A stretch of 64,000 bases of DNA from Paraphaeosphaeria minitans (Eukaryota; Ascomycota; Dothideomycetes; Pleosporales; Didymosphaeriaceae), in assembly GCA_015832175.1 (NCBI GenBank), contig WJXW01000006.1, positions 2,232,001-2,296,000 of the forward strand. The letters are read 5' to 3'. The notes beneath the pieces are model-generated. The model saw only the letters and a program-made list of their open reading frames with translations. It did no database searches and had not been told where the DNA came from. Both the position numbers and the translations under genes were made by a program. Shown here piece by piece: positions 23,515 to 35,700 of this stretch; the stretch's first letter is position 1, and each line of letters starts with the position of its first letter.

Positions 23515-24039
23515 AATATAAGTAAGCTAACACTACTTATAACGTAGGATAAGCTCTAGTTATAACTAGGCATAAGATACAGTTACATAATTTAAGGATA
23601 AATCCTAGTAAGGAGGAAGATAATATTAAGATCTAAAGGCTAGGCCTCCTAGGATCTTTATATATATCTACATTTATTATTTAAGCGGCACAGCACAAAA
23701 AGTCACATAACCTAATTAGTGTAATTAGAGCGCTAAGACAACTAATTAGAATAAGCACTTAATATACTAAGTAACTAATTAGTGCTTAATTAGTTTAATT
23801 AGAGTAATTAGTCCACTAATTACTTAAAGTATATAGGAACGCAAAGATAGGCTCTCTATACTTATATTTAATCTATTTATTAATCTATTATTTAGATTCT
23901 AATAGACTAAATTATTAACTTGTTACACTTCGCAAGATACTATTATATTAACAAGACTTTCTACCTTCTGTAAGTACTCCTGCCTAAGAACTAAACTTAA
24001 CCCTTTAGGACTAGCTACCCTCTTAGATTTAACATAAGG

Positions 24040-24430
24040 CTTAAAGTGTAATATAGCTATTACTAGAAACAAGTTCTTACAGTTAATTACTAAGAAGAAG
24101 AAATTAGAGGCGCAAATATTAGAGGCGTAAAAAGAATAGAACGCAGTGTTTAAAGCCCTACGCGTAGCGTGCGCGAAAGAGGATTAGTTATTAAAATATT
24201 TAGCGTAGAATAAGAAGCGTGCTAGTAAGGTTATTATAGTAGAGAGCGCTGCTCTAGCAAAGCTAGAGTTAGAGGAGGACCTAGCCTATTCTACTTAGCC
24301 TACTAGTCTAGCTAAACTTAGCACGTCTATATAGTCTATAATAGACAACCTGCCTTTAGAGTTCTAGGATAATTCCTTAGCGTTACTGTCTTAGGTAAGT
24401 CTATTAATAGAATTCTTTAATCTTTTATTA
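24040..24430 (+). pseudogene. Accessory ORF of D, second segment
   Basis: Continues the frame broken at 17332: KCNIAITRNKFLQLITKKKK, EAQILEAQKEQN, ALRVACAKED and a tail LPLEFQDNSLALLSQ. The 3' end abuts the region encoding the D chromodomain on the other strand (about 24440-24640). Confidence 0.7.
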
Positions 24431-24715
24431 ACAGTTTCCTAAGTAGTTCTCTAGTTCCTAAGTGTTTTTGCTGTGTAGGTAACCTTTCTACTTAATAAAG
24501 TACATGTTATTATCCTAATTATACTCTAGAATTCTTTTAACCTTAAATTTGTTTTTCTCCTTAGTCTAGTAGTAGAAGGTGGTTTTAACTAGTGTATTAG
24601 GGTCTGCTAGTTCTAGTAGTAATACGTAGAATACTAGGTGTATTTTTGCATCTAGTAGTAGTTCTAACTTATAGTTCACTAGTAATATTTGCTTAGAAAT
24701 ATAAAATAGTCTAAC

Positions 24716-27700
24716 TGTTGGTTTGGCTTAATCTGCAATTAAGCATTTAAGGGTTAATAGTATACTATTATGCAAAGGGTAAGAAGTAGGTTTAATTAAT
24801 TACGTCTTGTCTATTATACAAAGGGGCACTAAGGGCTTTATAAAGTCTCTGCCTCTTAGCGCTAACCTAAGCAGGGGGTCCTTGTGTAGGTTCTTATAGG
24901 TAGGTAAGGCCTTATAAAGTCTCTGCCTCTTAGCGCTAACCTAAGTAGTGGGTCCTTGTGCAGGTCCCTATAGGTAGGTAGGCCCCTATTTCACTTAGTG
25001 CTATTTGTACAATAAACTGTATAAATACTAGCAACTTTTCTTTTGTGCGATAGCTTATGTCTATTATACGCTTTCCCTTTCCTATCCTTCTCTATCTATA
25101 CAGTTAGCCTTCCCCTATTAGAATAGGTTGTAAGGTAGGTGTAGTGTTACTATATAGTAGAGGTCCTATTTACACCTACTCTTATACAAATAGGTAGTAA
25201 TAGCTAACTTACTTAGTTTTTACCTTACCCCTTTGCATAGTAGTAGAGTTGTATTACATAATAAGGCTCTTTCTAGGCATATATCCTGTGCGTAAACAGA
25301 AGGTGGGGTGTTAAGTAATGTAATACTTAGCGCTAGGTCTTAGTAAACAGGTATAGAAGGATCGCTCCTAGTTGTGTAATAAAGGTATATAGTAGAAGTA
25401 AGGTATAAGGTAGCCTTCTGTGCTTCTTCTTTATTATTCTATTAGTCTTATTTATTTTCCTCCTCTTTCGTGTAATAGTCTTCTTCCTCTAGCTCTTTTT
25501 TAAAGTTAAGGATATATACTTATACATCTATAGCAAAGGATTTATATTCGTAGAAGTTAGCGTACAATAACATATATTGCCTTCTAGCTTACTAGGTATC
25601 CCTTAGTAGATAGTTAGTAGACTAGCATCCTTCTTTATAGTATATAAAGTATTTCTACTTTATGTAAGAGTTTAAACTTCTAAAGTTGCCCCTTCCTTTT
25701 AGTCTAAAGGTTAATCTACCTCTAGAGGGGCTAGATCCTTTTGTGCGATTAGGATTATTATATTATTAATTAGTGTAGTACACCTCTTTACTATCTTAGA
25801 AAAACTATAACTTCTTCCTATTTTTAGTAACTTAGAGTAATACATAAAGGTTGCTAAGTAAGCCTTCTACTATATTTTTAGGGTTAAATATAGCTTATTT
25901 AAGGTTAGGATAGCCACAGTATACTTATATAATAGTAGTGTGTAGTTATAGTTTACTACTAAAGCCTTGTCTAAAAGCCCTTTAGGCTAAAGTAAGCTTA
26001 TTAATTATTACTTCTAGGGCCTTATGCGATATAGCAGCTAGACTATCCCTTTTATAGTATTTAAAGGTAAGAGTGGTCTAGTCTATCTAGTACTAATTAT
26101 AATTAACACTAGTGTTAAAGTGCCTGTTTAGTCTATTATACAATTTATCCTATAGAAGTCCTAGTCTAATATTATGTAGGTAGTAGGTACTCGCACAATT
26201 AGAAAGGATTCTTAAGAAGATGTTTATATACTAGTCCTATAGTATGCCTAGCCTATAGCATAGTTCTCTAAAGACTTTTGCCTTATCTACTAGAATGTTA
26301 TACAGCCTACTAGTGTAGTTATTCTCTTTACTCTAAGCCTTCTAAAAGAGAATAATCTTATCTAGCTAGATATAAGCATAATCTCCTAGTTGTTAAAGAG
26401 ACTAGGAGTGTCTAGCCTCTTTGTATAATATAGTTTGTTAGGTAAAAGTAGTCTAGGTTTTAGACTACTACCACTAGTGTGGCTCTATATATAGTGTCTC
26501 TGTCCTCGCATATATAGAGATAGGCCCTAGCTGTGCTCTATATATATATACATTACCTATAGATAGTGTAGGTTATATTATTAGAATTATGCGAAGTAGT
26601 TTAGGTTACAGTTACAGCATTATTGTATAAAGGGTCTATAGCTTATAGTTAAGCTATAATAGTTTAAAGAGTTTCTTTGCATAAGTGTCCTTTATTATAG
26701 AATTAGTAGTAACAAAGCCTTCCTTTATAAGAAAAGTAATAAGCTCTCTTCTTACCACACAACTAATCTTATTAAAGGTTCTCTCCTTTTAGTTATTAAA
26801 ATCTTTAGTAAAAGAAGAGATTACCTCTTTACCTTTAAGGCTACTTACGCGATATTACGCAATTATATACACTATATAAGTGTTTAGCTATTTTAGAGAA
26901 GGGGGTAGGTAGCTGTGTAGATCTACTCTATCTACCTAGTACTTTCGTGTAATCTCTCCTCTTAAGGTAATAGCCTTAATGTTTATTACTTCCTCTACTT
27001 ATTAAAGCTATGTTGCTTCGTCTTCTTACTAAGGAGGCAGTATTAATTATTACACAACGTCTTTAGGTTGTAGTTCCTCTAGGAAGTCTCCTAGTCTTAA
27101 GGCTATGTTATTATTATCTTTTTTAGTCGTGCGACGTATCTGCGTTTAGTTATCGCTAGTTTAATTGTGCGACGTATTTGCGTTTAGTTATTACTAGTTT
27201 AATTATGTGACGTGTTTTTTAGGGTTATAAATGTGCTCACTATCTCCTTTCTTTTCTATAAAATAGCTTAGACTAGATTATGTAACTTTTTACAGATATA
27301 CGCACTTTGTTTCTACTTATTATATAATCTAAAATTTAATCTCTAGTAAAGGTATTATCTCCTTTCTTTTCTATAGAATAGCTTAGACTAGATTGTGCAA
27401 CTCTTTACAAATATACGCGCTTTATTTCTACTTATTATATAATCTAAAATTCAATCTCTAGTAAAAGTAATAATACAGAGCCTACGCATCTAGCTTATAG
27501 GGCGCTCCATCTTTAGACCTTGCTAGTTTGCAGTTTATTAAAATTAACCACTAATTAGTGTTAGTTTGGCTTAATCTATAATTAAGCATTTAAGGGTTAA
27601 TAGTATACTATCGTGCAAAGGGTGAGAAGTAGGTTTAATTAATTACGTCTTGTCTATTGTATAAAGGGGCACTAAGGGCTTTATAAAGTCTCTGCCTCTT

Positions 27701-27870
27701 AGCGCTAACCTAAGCAGGGGGTCCTTGTGTAGGTCCTTATAGGTAGGCAAGGCCTTATAAAGTCTCTACCTCTTAGCGCTAACCTAAGTAGTGGGTCCTT
27801 GTGCGGGTCCCTATAGGTAGGCAGGCCCCTATTTTACTTAGTGCTATTTATACGATAAACTATACAGACA
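24716..27870 (-). mobile_element. Non-autonomous LTR element E with gag only, 3.15 kb, TSD CTAAC
   Basis: Flanked by CTAAC (24711-24715 and 27871-27875). The LTRs are 24716-25033 (318 bp) and 27559-27870 (312 bp), TGTT[GA]GTTTGGCTTAATC...CA. Each contains a 74-bp tandem duplication (TAAAGTCTCTGCCTCTTAGCG at 24841 and 24915). The 2.5 kb interior has no recognisable protease, RT or integrase. The orientation is set by the gag-like minus-strand frame. Confidence 0.75.
25300..27250 (-). pseudogene. Gag-like frame of element E
   Basis: The minus strand, read through stops, gives protein-like pieces: YYKRDSLAAISHKALEVI, RAFRQGFSSKLQL, a basic RGRLTFRLKGRGNFRS, then a knuckle-like YFIYYKEGCWSTNYLLRDT (C-x2-C-x3-G-C-W-S-T-N-H before mutation; about 25600-25660) and YANFYEYKSFAIDV. 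This resembles the Gag of fungal copia-type elements, from memory only. Boundaries are approximate. Confidence 0.5.
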
Positions 27871-27875
27871 CTAAC

Positions 27876-30800
27876 TTAAATATAATCTAGTTTCTTGTGT
27901 TTCTTCTTCTAAGTTTAAAGGTTCTTTATAAGTAGATATACTTTATCCCCCTCCTTTAGCTAAAGTGCTATTTTTTATTTTTAGTTTTAGTATAAAATTA
28001 ATTGCTACTAAGCTTTCTTAAGATTCTTTTAGAGTTATTAGTGTATTTTCTTTATATTTTCTACTATATCTATAGCTTCTTTTACTTTAATTATTGTAGG
28101 AAATTGTTAATTAAAGAGATATAGGTGTCTTCTATAGTTTACATAGAATAGTGTATGTCCTAATACTGCTAATACTTTATTATTATAGGCTAACTGTGCT
28201 ATAGGTAGTAATAAAATCTAGTTATTCTTTTAACTATTATAGTAGATGCGTAGGTACGTTTCTATAGTTTAGTTCATACGTTCTGTCTATCCGTCTGTTT
28301 GTAGATAGTAAGCTGTTAATAGTTTTTATTTTATTCTAAGTAGGACTATAAGCGTTGTCTAATAATTTAACGTGAAGAGGTTATCCCTATTACTAATAAT
28401 TATTTTTAGGATTCTGTAGTATCTAATTAGTTAGTCTAGAATAAGAAAAGCAAGTTCCTTTACTATTATTTTTTTTAAGGCATAGAATAAGCTTAATATA
28501 CTTAGTTAGTTAGCAGACTATTACTAGTATACTGTTATATTTAATTCCTGTTATTAGATCCTTAGAGTTTAGAATTCCTATAACAAAATCTATAGTAATA
28601 TTTTCCTATAGTGCTGTTAGTGTTCTAATTACTTATATCTCTCTATATTTAAGATATATACTGTGTTTATTTCTTTAGTATTCTGTATATTTATAGATAT
28701 AAGTTGTTATAGCTTCCTTAATTTTTTTAAAGGTGTAATTTCTTTAGATAAGTTTTATTGTTTTTGTGATGCCTAGGTGACTATATATAGGGTTATTATA
28801 GTATTATTAGATAATCTTAGTCTGTAAATGTTCTAGAACTTCTTAGTTAATTACTAAAAGTTAATTTAGTTCTACTGTTAGGTCTAGAGATCTATCTTTA
28901 GCTTTACAAAGGATTGCGGAGAAGGTTTTTACCTTTTCTCCTACTAGATTACTTTGTTAGCTAAAAGCGTCTACTCTGCTATTTTCTTTTCTAGCTATAT
29001 AGATAATTTTAAACTTATACTACTTAGTAGTCTAAGACTATCTTTGTTATTATAGTGTAAGTTCTTTTGTTATTGTAAACCTTAGAAAGTTCTTATAATC
29101 TATATAGATTTCTAGCGCTAAGTAACTAAGCGCGTAGATCCTCTAGTGCTTTAAGGATTTAATAATAGCGTAGAGTTCTTTATTATATACGTTGTATCGT
29201 GTTTTGGCGTTATTAAATTTACATAAGTAATAGGCAATTAGGTGCTATTTATTATTACGTTTTTATTTAGCGTAGACGTCTAGCGCAAGATTGCTAGCGT
29301 CTATTTTAAAGCGTAGTAGTTTATCGCTTCTAAAATAAATAAAGATAGGTTCTATAATATATGCTATCTTAAGGAGTTAGAATAATATTCTATACTTATT
29401 TATCTATTTAAAGGGTACGTCCTTCTTTATAAAATTTATTAAAGGTATTGTAATCTTTACGTAATTTTAAATAAATTATTAGTTAAATCTATAGAATCCT
29501 AAGAATTCTTAGATATTCTTAGCTGTTTTTAGTATTAGCTAGTTCTTAATATATTCGACTTTACTTAGTGCTATCTTAATTCCTTCTATAGTAACAATGT
29601 GTTCTAGGAATTTAAGTTATTTAATATTAAACTTGTATTTCTTAAGTTTAATACAAAGGCATACTTTATCTAGTGCTTCTAATACTGTCTATACATCCTT
29701 AGTGTGGTCTAATTTGTTTTTAGAAAAGACAAGGATGTTATCTATATACGCAATAACAAATATGTCTAGATGTTTACAGAGTACGTTATTAATAAGTGCT
29801 ATAAAAGCTACTAGTGTGTTTATAAGTTTAAAAGGTATAACCTTATATTTAAATAGTCTATAGTGTGATTAAAACGCTATTTTCTATTTTTTACCTTTCT
29901 TAATTTGTATAAGGTGGTAACTGTCTCTTAGATCTATTATTATAAATATCTTAGCTTAAGATAGTTAATCTCGTAACTCTATAATATTTATTAGTAGATA
30001 TTAGTTCTTTATTATTATATTATTAAGTTATTAGTAGTTAATATATAGTCTATCTAATCTATCTTTTTTCTTAACAAACATAAAAGGCCTTACTACTAGT
30101 GACTTTGATAGTTATATGTATCCTTTTTTAAGGTTTATCTTAATAAAATTACGTTCTTTAAGGAGTTCTTCTCCTGTCTTACTATATAGTAGTCTAAAGA
30201 GTAGTACCTTCCCTTCTTCTAGGTCTATTATAAGATTCTAGGGTTAATATTTAGGTAGGTTTGCTTTTCCTTCTTTTTCTGTAAATATATATATCTATTT
30301 CCTATACTCTCTTAGTAAGGTAAGGGGTGTGCTATTATTTTCCTTCTTACGCTTCTTAACCTAGTAGTTCCTACTAGCGTCTACTAAGGTGTGCTTTTGT
30401 TTTTTAACTATCTATTATAGTATTATATTATTAATAATTCCCTTATCTACTATTATTTTTAGTTAATACGTAGGCTTTGCTTATAATATAGAATTGCAGC
30501 GTTTACATAATATTCTCTTTATACCTAAGTTAATCTGCGGGTTATGTATTATTAACTAAGGTAATTCTAAGACTAACTTATACTTAGATTCTAGTAAGAC
30601 ATCTAAGGTAAGTTTCTCTCTATGTCCTTAGACTATTATTATAGTAGTGACCTCCTAGTATATCTAAGGTGTCTTAGGCATTAGGGATCTATTTGCGACA
30701 TAGATAGTGTAGGGTACTTTTTTCTCTAATATTATAAGTCCTACTTATCTTACTATCTAATAAGATATAAAGTTCTTTCCTACTTCTAAGTCTACAAGAG

Positions 30801-31869
30801 CTTAAGCCTATATTCTTTTAAGCTATACTAGTAGCTTAACTAATACTATACTTACTATAGCATTTAATTTAATAAAGGCCTTTTCTTATCTAAGTTTAGG
30901 CCTAAAAAAGATCTATTTGTATAGGTCGTAATTTAGTTCTAGTGCCTAGTATGCGTTTCTAGGCATCTAATTCTATTATTATTTTTAAGTATATAGCTTA
31001 TATAGATTATCTTTTTCTTCTTCTTATAAGGATATTCTTCTATTTTTCCTCCTACAGACTTTACTGTTCCTGTGTACTAGTTAAATTAGTAGTTCTGTTA
31101 TTACTTTTTACGTAGGGCAGTTTATACAGCTATCTAAATATTTAGCTATATAGTAGTATTTGCAGTCTTAGTTTAAACACGTATACTAGTATAGTTGTAT
31201 ATAGTCTCTATTAAAAAATCTATTACAGCATTTATTACCTTTTAGCGTAAGGTAAGGAAAGTATTTTACTTATTATTTATTCTAGAGGTGTTTATTATAA
31301 GCTGTAATAGGGTAGTCTGTCTATATCTATCTATAGCGTAGTTTCTTTCTAAGTTATTTCTTATTCTCCTCTTTTTCTACCTCATATTGTGCGTATATTA
31401 GTTCTTTATAATGTGTCTACATATAGAATTAGTGTGTAGGATTTTAGTGGTCTAGATAGTACTTTAGTATATAGTCTAACTTCTTATTTTTATAGGGTTG
31501 TATTCCTTTTAGTGCCTAGTAGGGTTCTATGTAGTCCTAAATATTTAGTTTATACTTAGGTGATATAGGGTTGTTTTCTTTCCGCCTATTTTATAGGTAA
31601 GGAGTAGGAAATCTTAGTATCTCTTCTACGTCTTCTACATTGTGGTATACATTAGAGTTATCTTCTAGATCTTTATATAGTTGTAAGTTAAATAAATCTA
31701 ATTACTTACTTTACTCTAGTGTAACGTGTTAGTAACTAAATAGCGTTATAATAACTTCTTATTTCTTATTAGGTTCTTAGTCCTTAATAGTTAGTATATT
31801 TAACTTAGTTTAATAGACTTTATTCTTTAATCTATAGTTCCTAGCTATATACCCTAGTTTACTATATAT
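27876..31869 (-). pseudogene. RIP-mutated gag-pol of chromovirus D
   Basis: Minus-strand pol resumes after E. The integrase C-terminal part lies at about 27900-28100, integrase core 28200-28800, RNase H near 29300, RT near 29740 and protease near 30790. The zinc-knuckle codons are cut at 31869 by F. A preserved plus-strand open frame at 29597-29863 is only the shadow of RT. Confidence 0.85.
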
Positions 31870-32186
31870 TGTAGTGTAAAGGTTGGCCTACGATGGAGAA
31901 TCAGAGAAACATAGGGCTAATTAGCTGTTGTTTAAGATAGCTAATTAGGGAATAGGAAAAAGAGAGCGCCAACTAGATAAGACAGCAAGAGACCTAATAG
32001 ACAATTAGAGTAGTTGGCGTTATATAATAGATTTTAGATAGGAGAACTTAACTTATTCTTTTATATTCCTTACTTAAGGCAAACGCACCTATAACATAAC
32101 AATTTTAGTAAAGGACATAGGGCTGCTTTTAAAAGGATATAGAGAAGTATAGCGATAAGTATTTAGAGAACTAATAGAAGCTATTT

Positions 32187-32540
32187 AATAGACTTTTGAG
32201 TAGCTACTAAATAGCTAAGAACAGAGTAATAAGACTAATAGACTTTTAAGTAGCTATTAGGTACAAAGATAGATAGACTGTATAGACTTTTAAGTAGTTA
32301 TTAGTTGCCTAGACAGATAGATTAATAGACTTTTAAGTAGTCACTAATTACCTAGAAACAAAACAACGATAGACTAATAGACTTTTAAGTAGCTATCTAG
32401 TGCTAGTATAAACTGTATAGACTTTTGAGTAGTTATTAGTTACCTAGGAATAAAACAACGACAGACTAATAGACTTTTAAGTAGCTATTAGGTAGAAAGA
32501 GTAATAGACTGGAGGACTTTTAAGTGGCCACTAGACTCCT
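32187..32540 (+). repeat. Dispersed ATAGACTTTTAAGTAGCTATTA motif, about 8 copies
   Basis: About eight imperfect direct copies of a ~20-bp motif (for example TAATAGACTTTTGAGTAGCTA, TGTATAGACTTTTAAGTAG and GGAGGACTTTTAAGTGGCCA) are spaced 30-60 bp apart in the F leader/LTR. They look like a reiterated regulatory or structural unit. Confidence 0.65.
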
Positions 32541-32739
32541 AGAAAGAGCGAATGTAATAGACCCTAAATAATTCTAGTCTAAGTAATAATTAAGTCAGGG
32601 ATAAAAGAGGAAGCAAGGTATTAGTGGTAGGATTCTGTTAAGCGAGATTATTATCTGTATACCTAAAGCCAAATCGCTAACAGAAAACTAACATAAGAAT
32701 AAGTAGATAATAGAAGAAAAACAAAAAAGAAGATAAAAT

Positions 32740-35700
32740 AGATTTATATAGGTTTTACAATAACCCTATTTATCTAACTACCCCTACTAAAAGCAGCACT
32801 AGCTAGATAAGCTAGGGTATTACTAATTACCTTTTAGAAGACATAGACAAAAGAAAATAGTTTAAGGATAAAAGACTAGGAATAGAAGGCTTCCCCTAAA
32901 AGAGAAATATAGCTTAGTTTACTCTAAGCCTAAATAATAGTAACGCACTAAGCTTTAGTAGTATTAATATTACTACCTTCCTAAAGAACTATAACTTTTA
33001 AGCGAAAGGAGTAAGGTAGAGTAAGGAGCTTAAGAAATAAAAGCTGCCTTACTTCTACTTAGGCACCTACTAAAGGGATATTATAAAGCTACTAGCCTAT
33101 AGAAGCGCTTTAGTTAACTAGAAAGACTTCTAGAAGATACTTTACTCTAAGTACTTATTAATAGACTTAGAATACTAAAAATTAACTAGAGCCTACCTTA
33201 AGAGCTAGCTTAATAAAGTAAGCTAGTAGCCTATTACACTAAATAACTACTTCTATAAGTTTAATAGCTATACTTAAGCTACCCTTACTTAATTACAGAT
33301 TGTGTAGATAGAAGGAGGGACTTTTTTCTTTAGAGGTCTTAGCTAAGACAATAAGACTATAGTTATGTATAGAATGCTAATAAAGAGTCGCCTAAAAGGA
33401 GGTAATGTAAATACCTATTAGGTGCAAGAAATGTACAATTTCCTTCGCTAGTGTAGAGACTAGAATAAGGTAATTAGAGCTATATAGCAGGAGGAGAAAT
33501 AAGTTACTATAAATCTAGCTTATTCTAAAGCTGCTTTATTAGCAATCCTACTTATCCCACTACTTAGGAAGTTCTTTAAGGTATAGGAGGAAACAAGAAT
33601 AGGAGGAAATAAAGATTATAAAGAAGAAGTAGATACGTAAGTCTAAAAGGTTATTATAAAGATAGGAGAACTTACCTTTACTATAGAAGAATATAAGTAA
33701 TAGAAGGCTTCTATATCTACTGCTACTAGTCTTATTCTTAATAAGCTAGCTAATAACTAATACGCTTTTAATAAGCTTATAGGGCTAACCCTTTATATAG
33801 AACGCAATAATAGGTTATTTAAGAGCTCCTATAACCCTATTATAAACCCTAGTACAGGTACTTAGGTGATTCGCAATTAGGAATATTAAGCATAGGCTTA
33901 TAGGACCTATAAAGAGACTAGGTATATTATAAAGAACTGCCTCTGGCGCTAAAGCCTTATTAAAAGAGGTTAGTACTATAAAATCTTTAACACTAATAGC
34001 CAGTTTTTCAACTTCTACTATAGCCTAAAACACCTTTAGATAGAGAAATTTAGAGGGCCTATACCCTACTCCTAGGGAGATACACAGCTCTAGTACCTAC
34101 TTAGGGAGATTAAATAGTATTTTAATATTACTAATAAGGATTTAGAGAAGAATTTTAGCTAAGTACTAGGCCTAAAGGGTAAGAAAGCCTCTACCTATCT
34201 TAAATACAAATTAGGCTAATCGCATTTTAGGTTAATAAGTAGTAAGTAGGGAGACTAGGAGCTAGAGATAGAAGTAATAAAAAGGGCTAAAGTCTTCTAC
34301 GCTACCCTATTAGAGGTCTCCTACTTATCTAAGAAAGTTAATATAACTAAGGAAGTAAATACTACTAGGACTAGGGTAGTAGAAAAGAGCTTATAAGAAT
34401 AACAGAACTAACTAAGTATTAAAAGAGTTATAGGGGCTAGAGTAAGTAAACTAGTGTTAGTGGCTTAAATAAGAGACCTTTAGGAAAGAAGGGTTAGGAT
34501 TAATCCCTAGCTATAGATTAGAGAATTCCGCCTAGGATCTCCTTTACTAGTAATTAATAATAATACATTAGTACTATAAGTAATAATTACAGTAGTAAAC
34601 TAAAGAGCTTCTAAACCTGTTTAGATAATAGAGGAGAGTATTATCTAAGCTATACTAAAAGCTAAGGCTACTAGTAAAAAGAAGAGTGCTTAAATAGCCT
34701 CTGCTTCTCTATTAGATAAAGAGCTAGTTGCACTTATTAACACCTTAAATACTAATTCTATCCTAATAGTAGCACTAACCTAAGAGGTAAGAGGCATTAC
34801 AATTAGATTAATATTTTCTTAGGATAAACTACATTTAAAGGCCTAGTAACTACTCTCTAGGAAGGAAAAGGAGCCTAATAACTAATTAGACAGGAGCAAA
34901 TTAGGGAATGTCTTTATAGGGACATAATAAAGATAAGTTTTAATAGAAAAACGAAGTCAGGACTACCCTTAAGACCCTACTATTCTGTTAGAAGTAATAA
35001 TAGAGAAGTTGCGCCCTAGGCTGCACTAGATTACACAAAGAAACACTGCACAAAGTACCTAATATAGTATTAGAGAGGTGTAGGATAGATATTAGAAAGA
35101 AGCTAATAAGGTTAACCTCTAAAGTTACACTAAGCTAGAAGAATAGATAGGAGTTTAGAGTATTCTAGCAAAACTCCTTACCTATTTTATTACTATTCTT
35201 AGAAGCCACTATAAGGTTCTACTTAACTTAGAATTAGAACTAAATGTTATAAGGTATACTACTATAAGGGCACTTAATATTATAATCTAGGACTAAGATT
35301 AAAGCTACTTACCTACTAAAGAATAATTAGGCATAGTAGGAGCTAGTAGAGATTTAGATAAGTATATAGAAACTGCCTATAGTGTACTACTTAAGGTTAG
35401 GCTAATTACAATTCCCACTTATTTTAAGATTATAAGAAACGTTAGGAGGCCTATTATTCTAGGTACCCCTTTTGCAATAGCTGCTTAGTTAGCTATAGAG
35501 TTTACCCTAATAGGCTAATGCCTGTGTAGGGTTACCTCTATAGATAGGAAAAGAATAGTCTCTTTCTTTAGGTTAGATACTCCACTACTTTCTAACTATA
35601 AAATAAGCGATAAGGATTTAGGAAACGCATAAAGAGTGTGCTTATAGGGGAAGTACACTTGCTATAGGGTTACCCTATTAGTGTATACCTTAGCGATAAA

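Larger units (their letters stand above)
17333..24034 (+). mobile_element. Complete Ty3/gypsy chromovirus B, 6.70 kb, TSD TAAGG
   Basis: Flanked by TAAGG (17328-17332 and 24035-24039); the uninterrupted site is seen in element M near 62508. The two LTRs are 17333-17743 and 23624-24034, both 411 bp (type beta, TGTTAAGATCC...GATTTAACA). Gag-pol is on plus (about 17800-22930) and an accessory ORF is on minus. The purine tract AAGGAGGAAGATAA precedes the 3' LTR. The U3 contains repeated AATTAGT/ACTAATT palindromic motifs around 17413-17525. Confidence 0.92.
16721..31869 (-). mobile_element. Chromovirus D, minus orientation, interrupted by B and E and truncated by F
   Basis: Its 3' LTR (type gamma, 411 bp) is 16721-17131, then the reversed purine tract TTATCCCCTCCC. 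The accessory ORF follows (17169-17332 and 24040-about 24430), and pol lies on the minus strand (24480-24715 and 27876-31869). B is inserted in the accessory ORF and E just after the chromodomain. At 31869 the gag zinc-knuckle region is cut by element F, so the D 5' LTR is not seen. Confidence 0.85.

Noticed and set aside
32187..32540. CRISPR-like spaced repeats
   Set aside because: Copies are imperfect, spacers vary and the context is a fungal retrotransposon leader.
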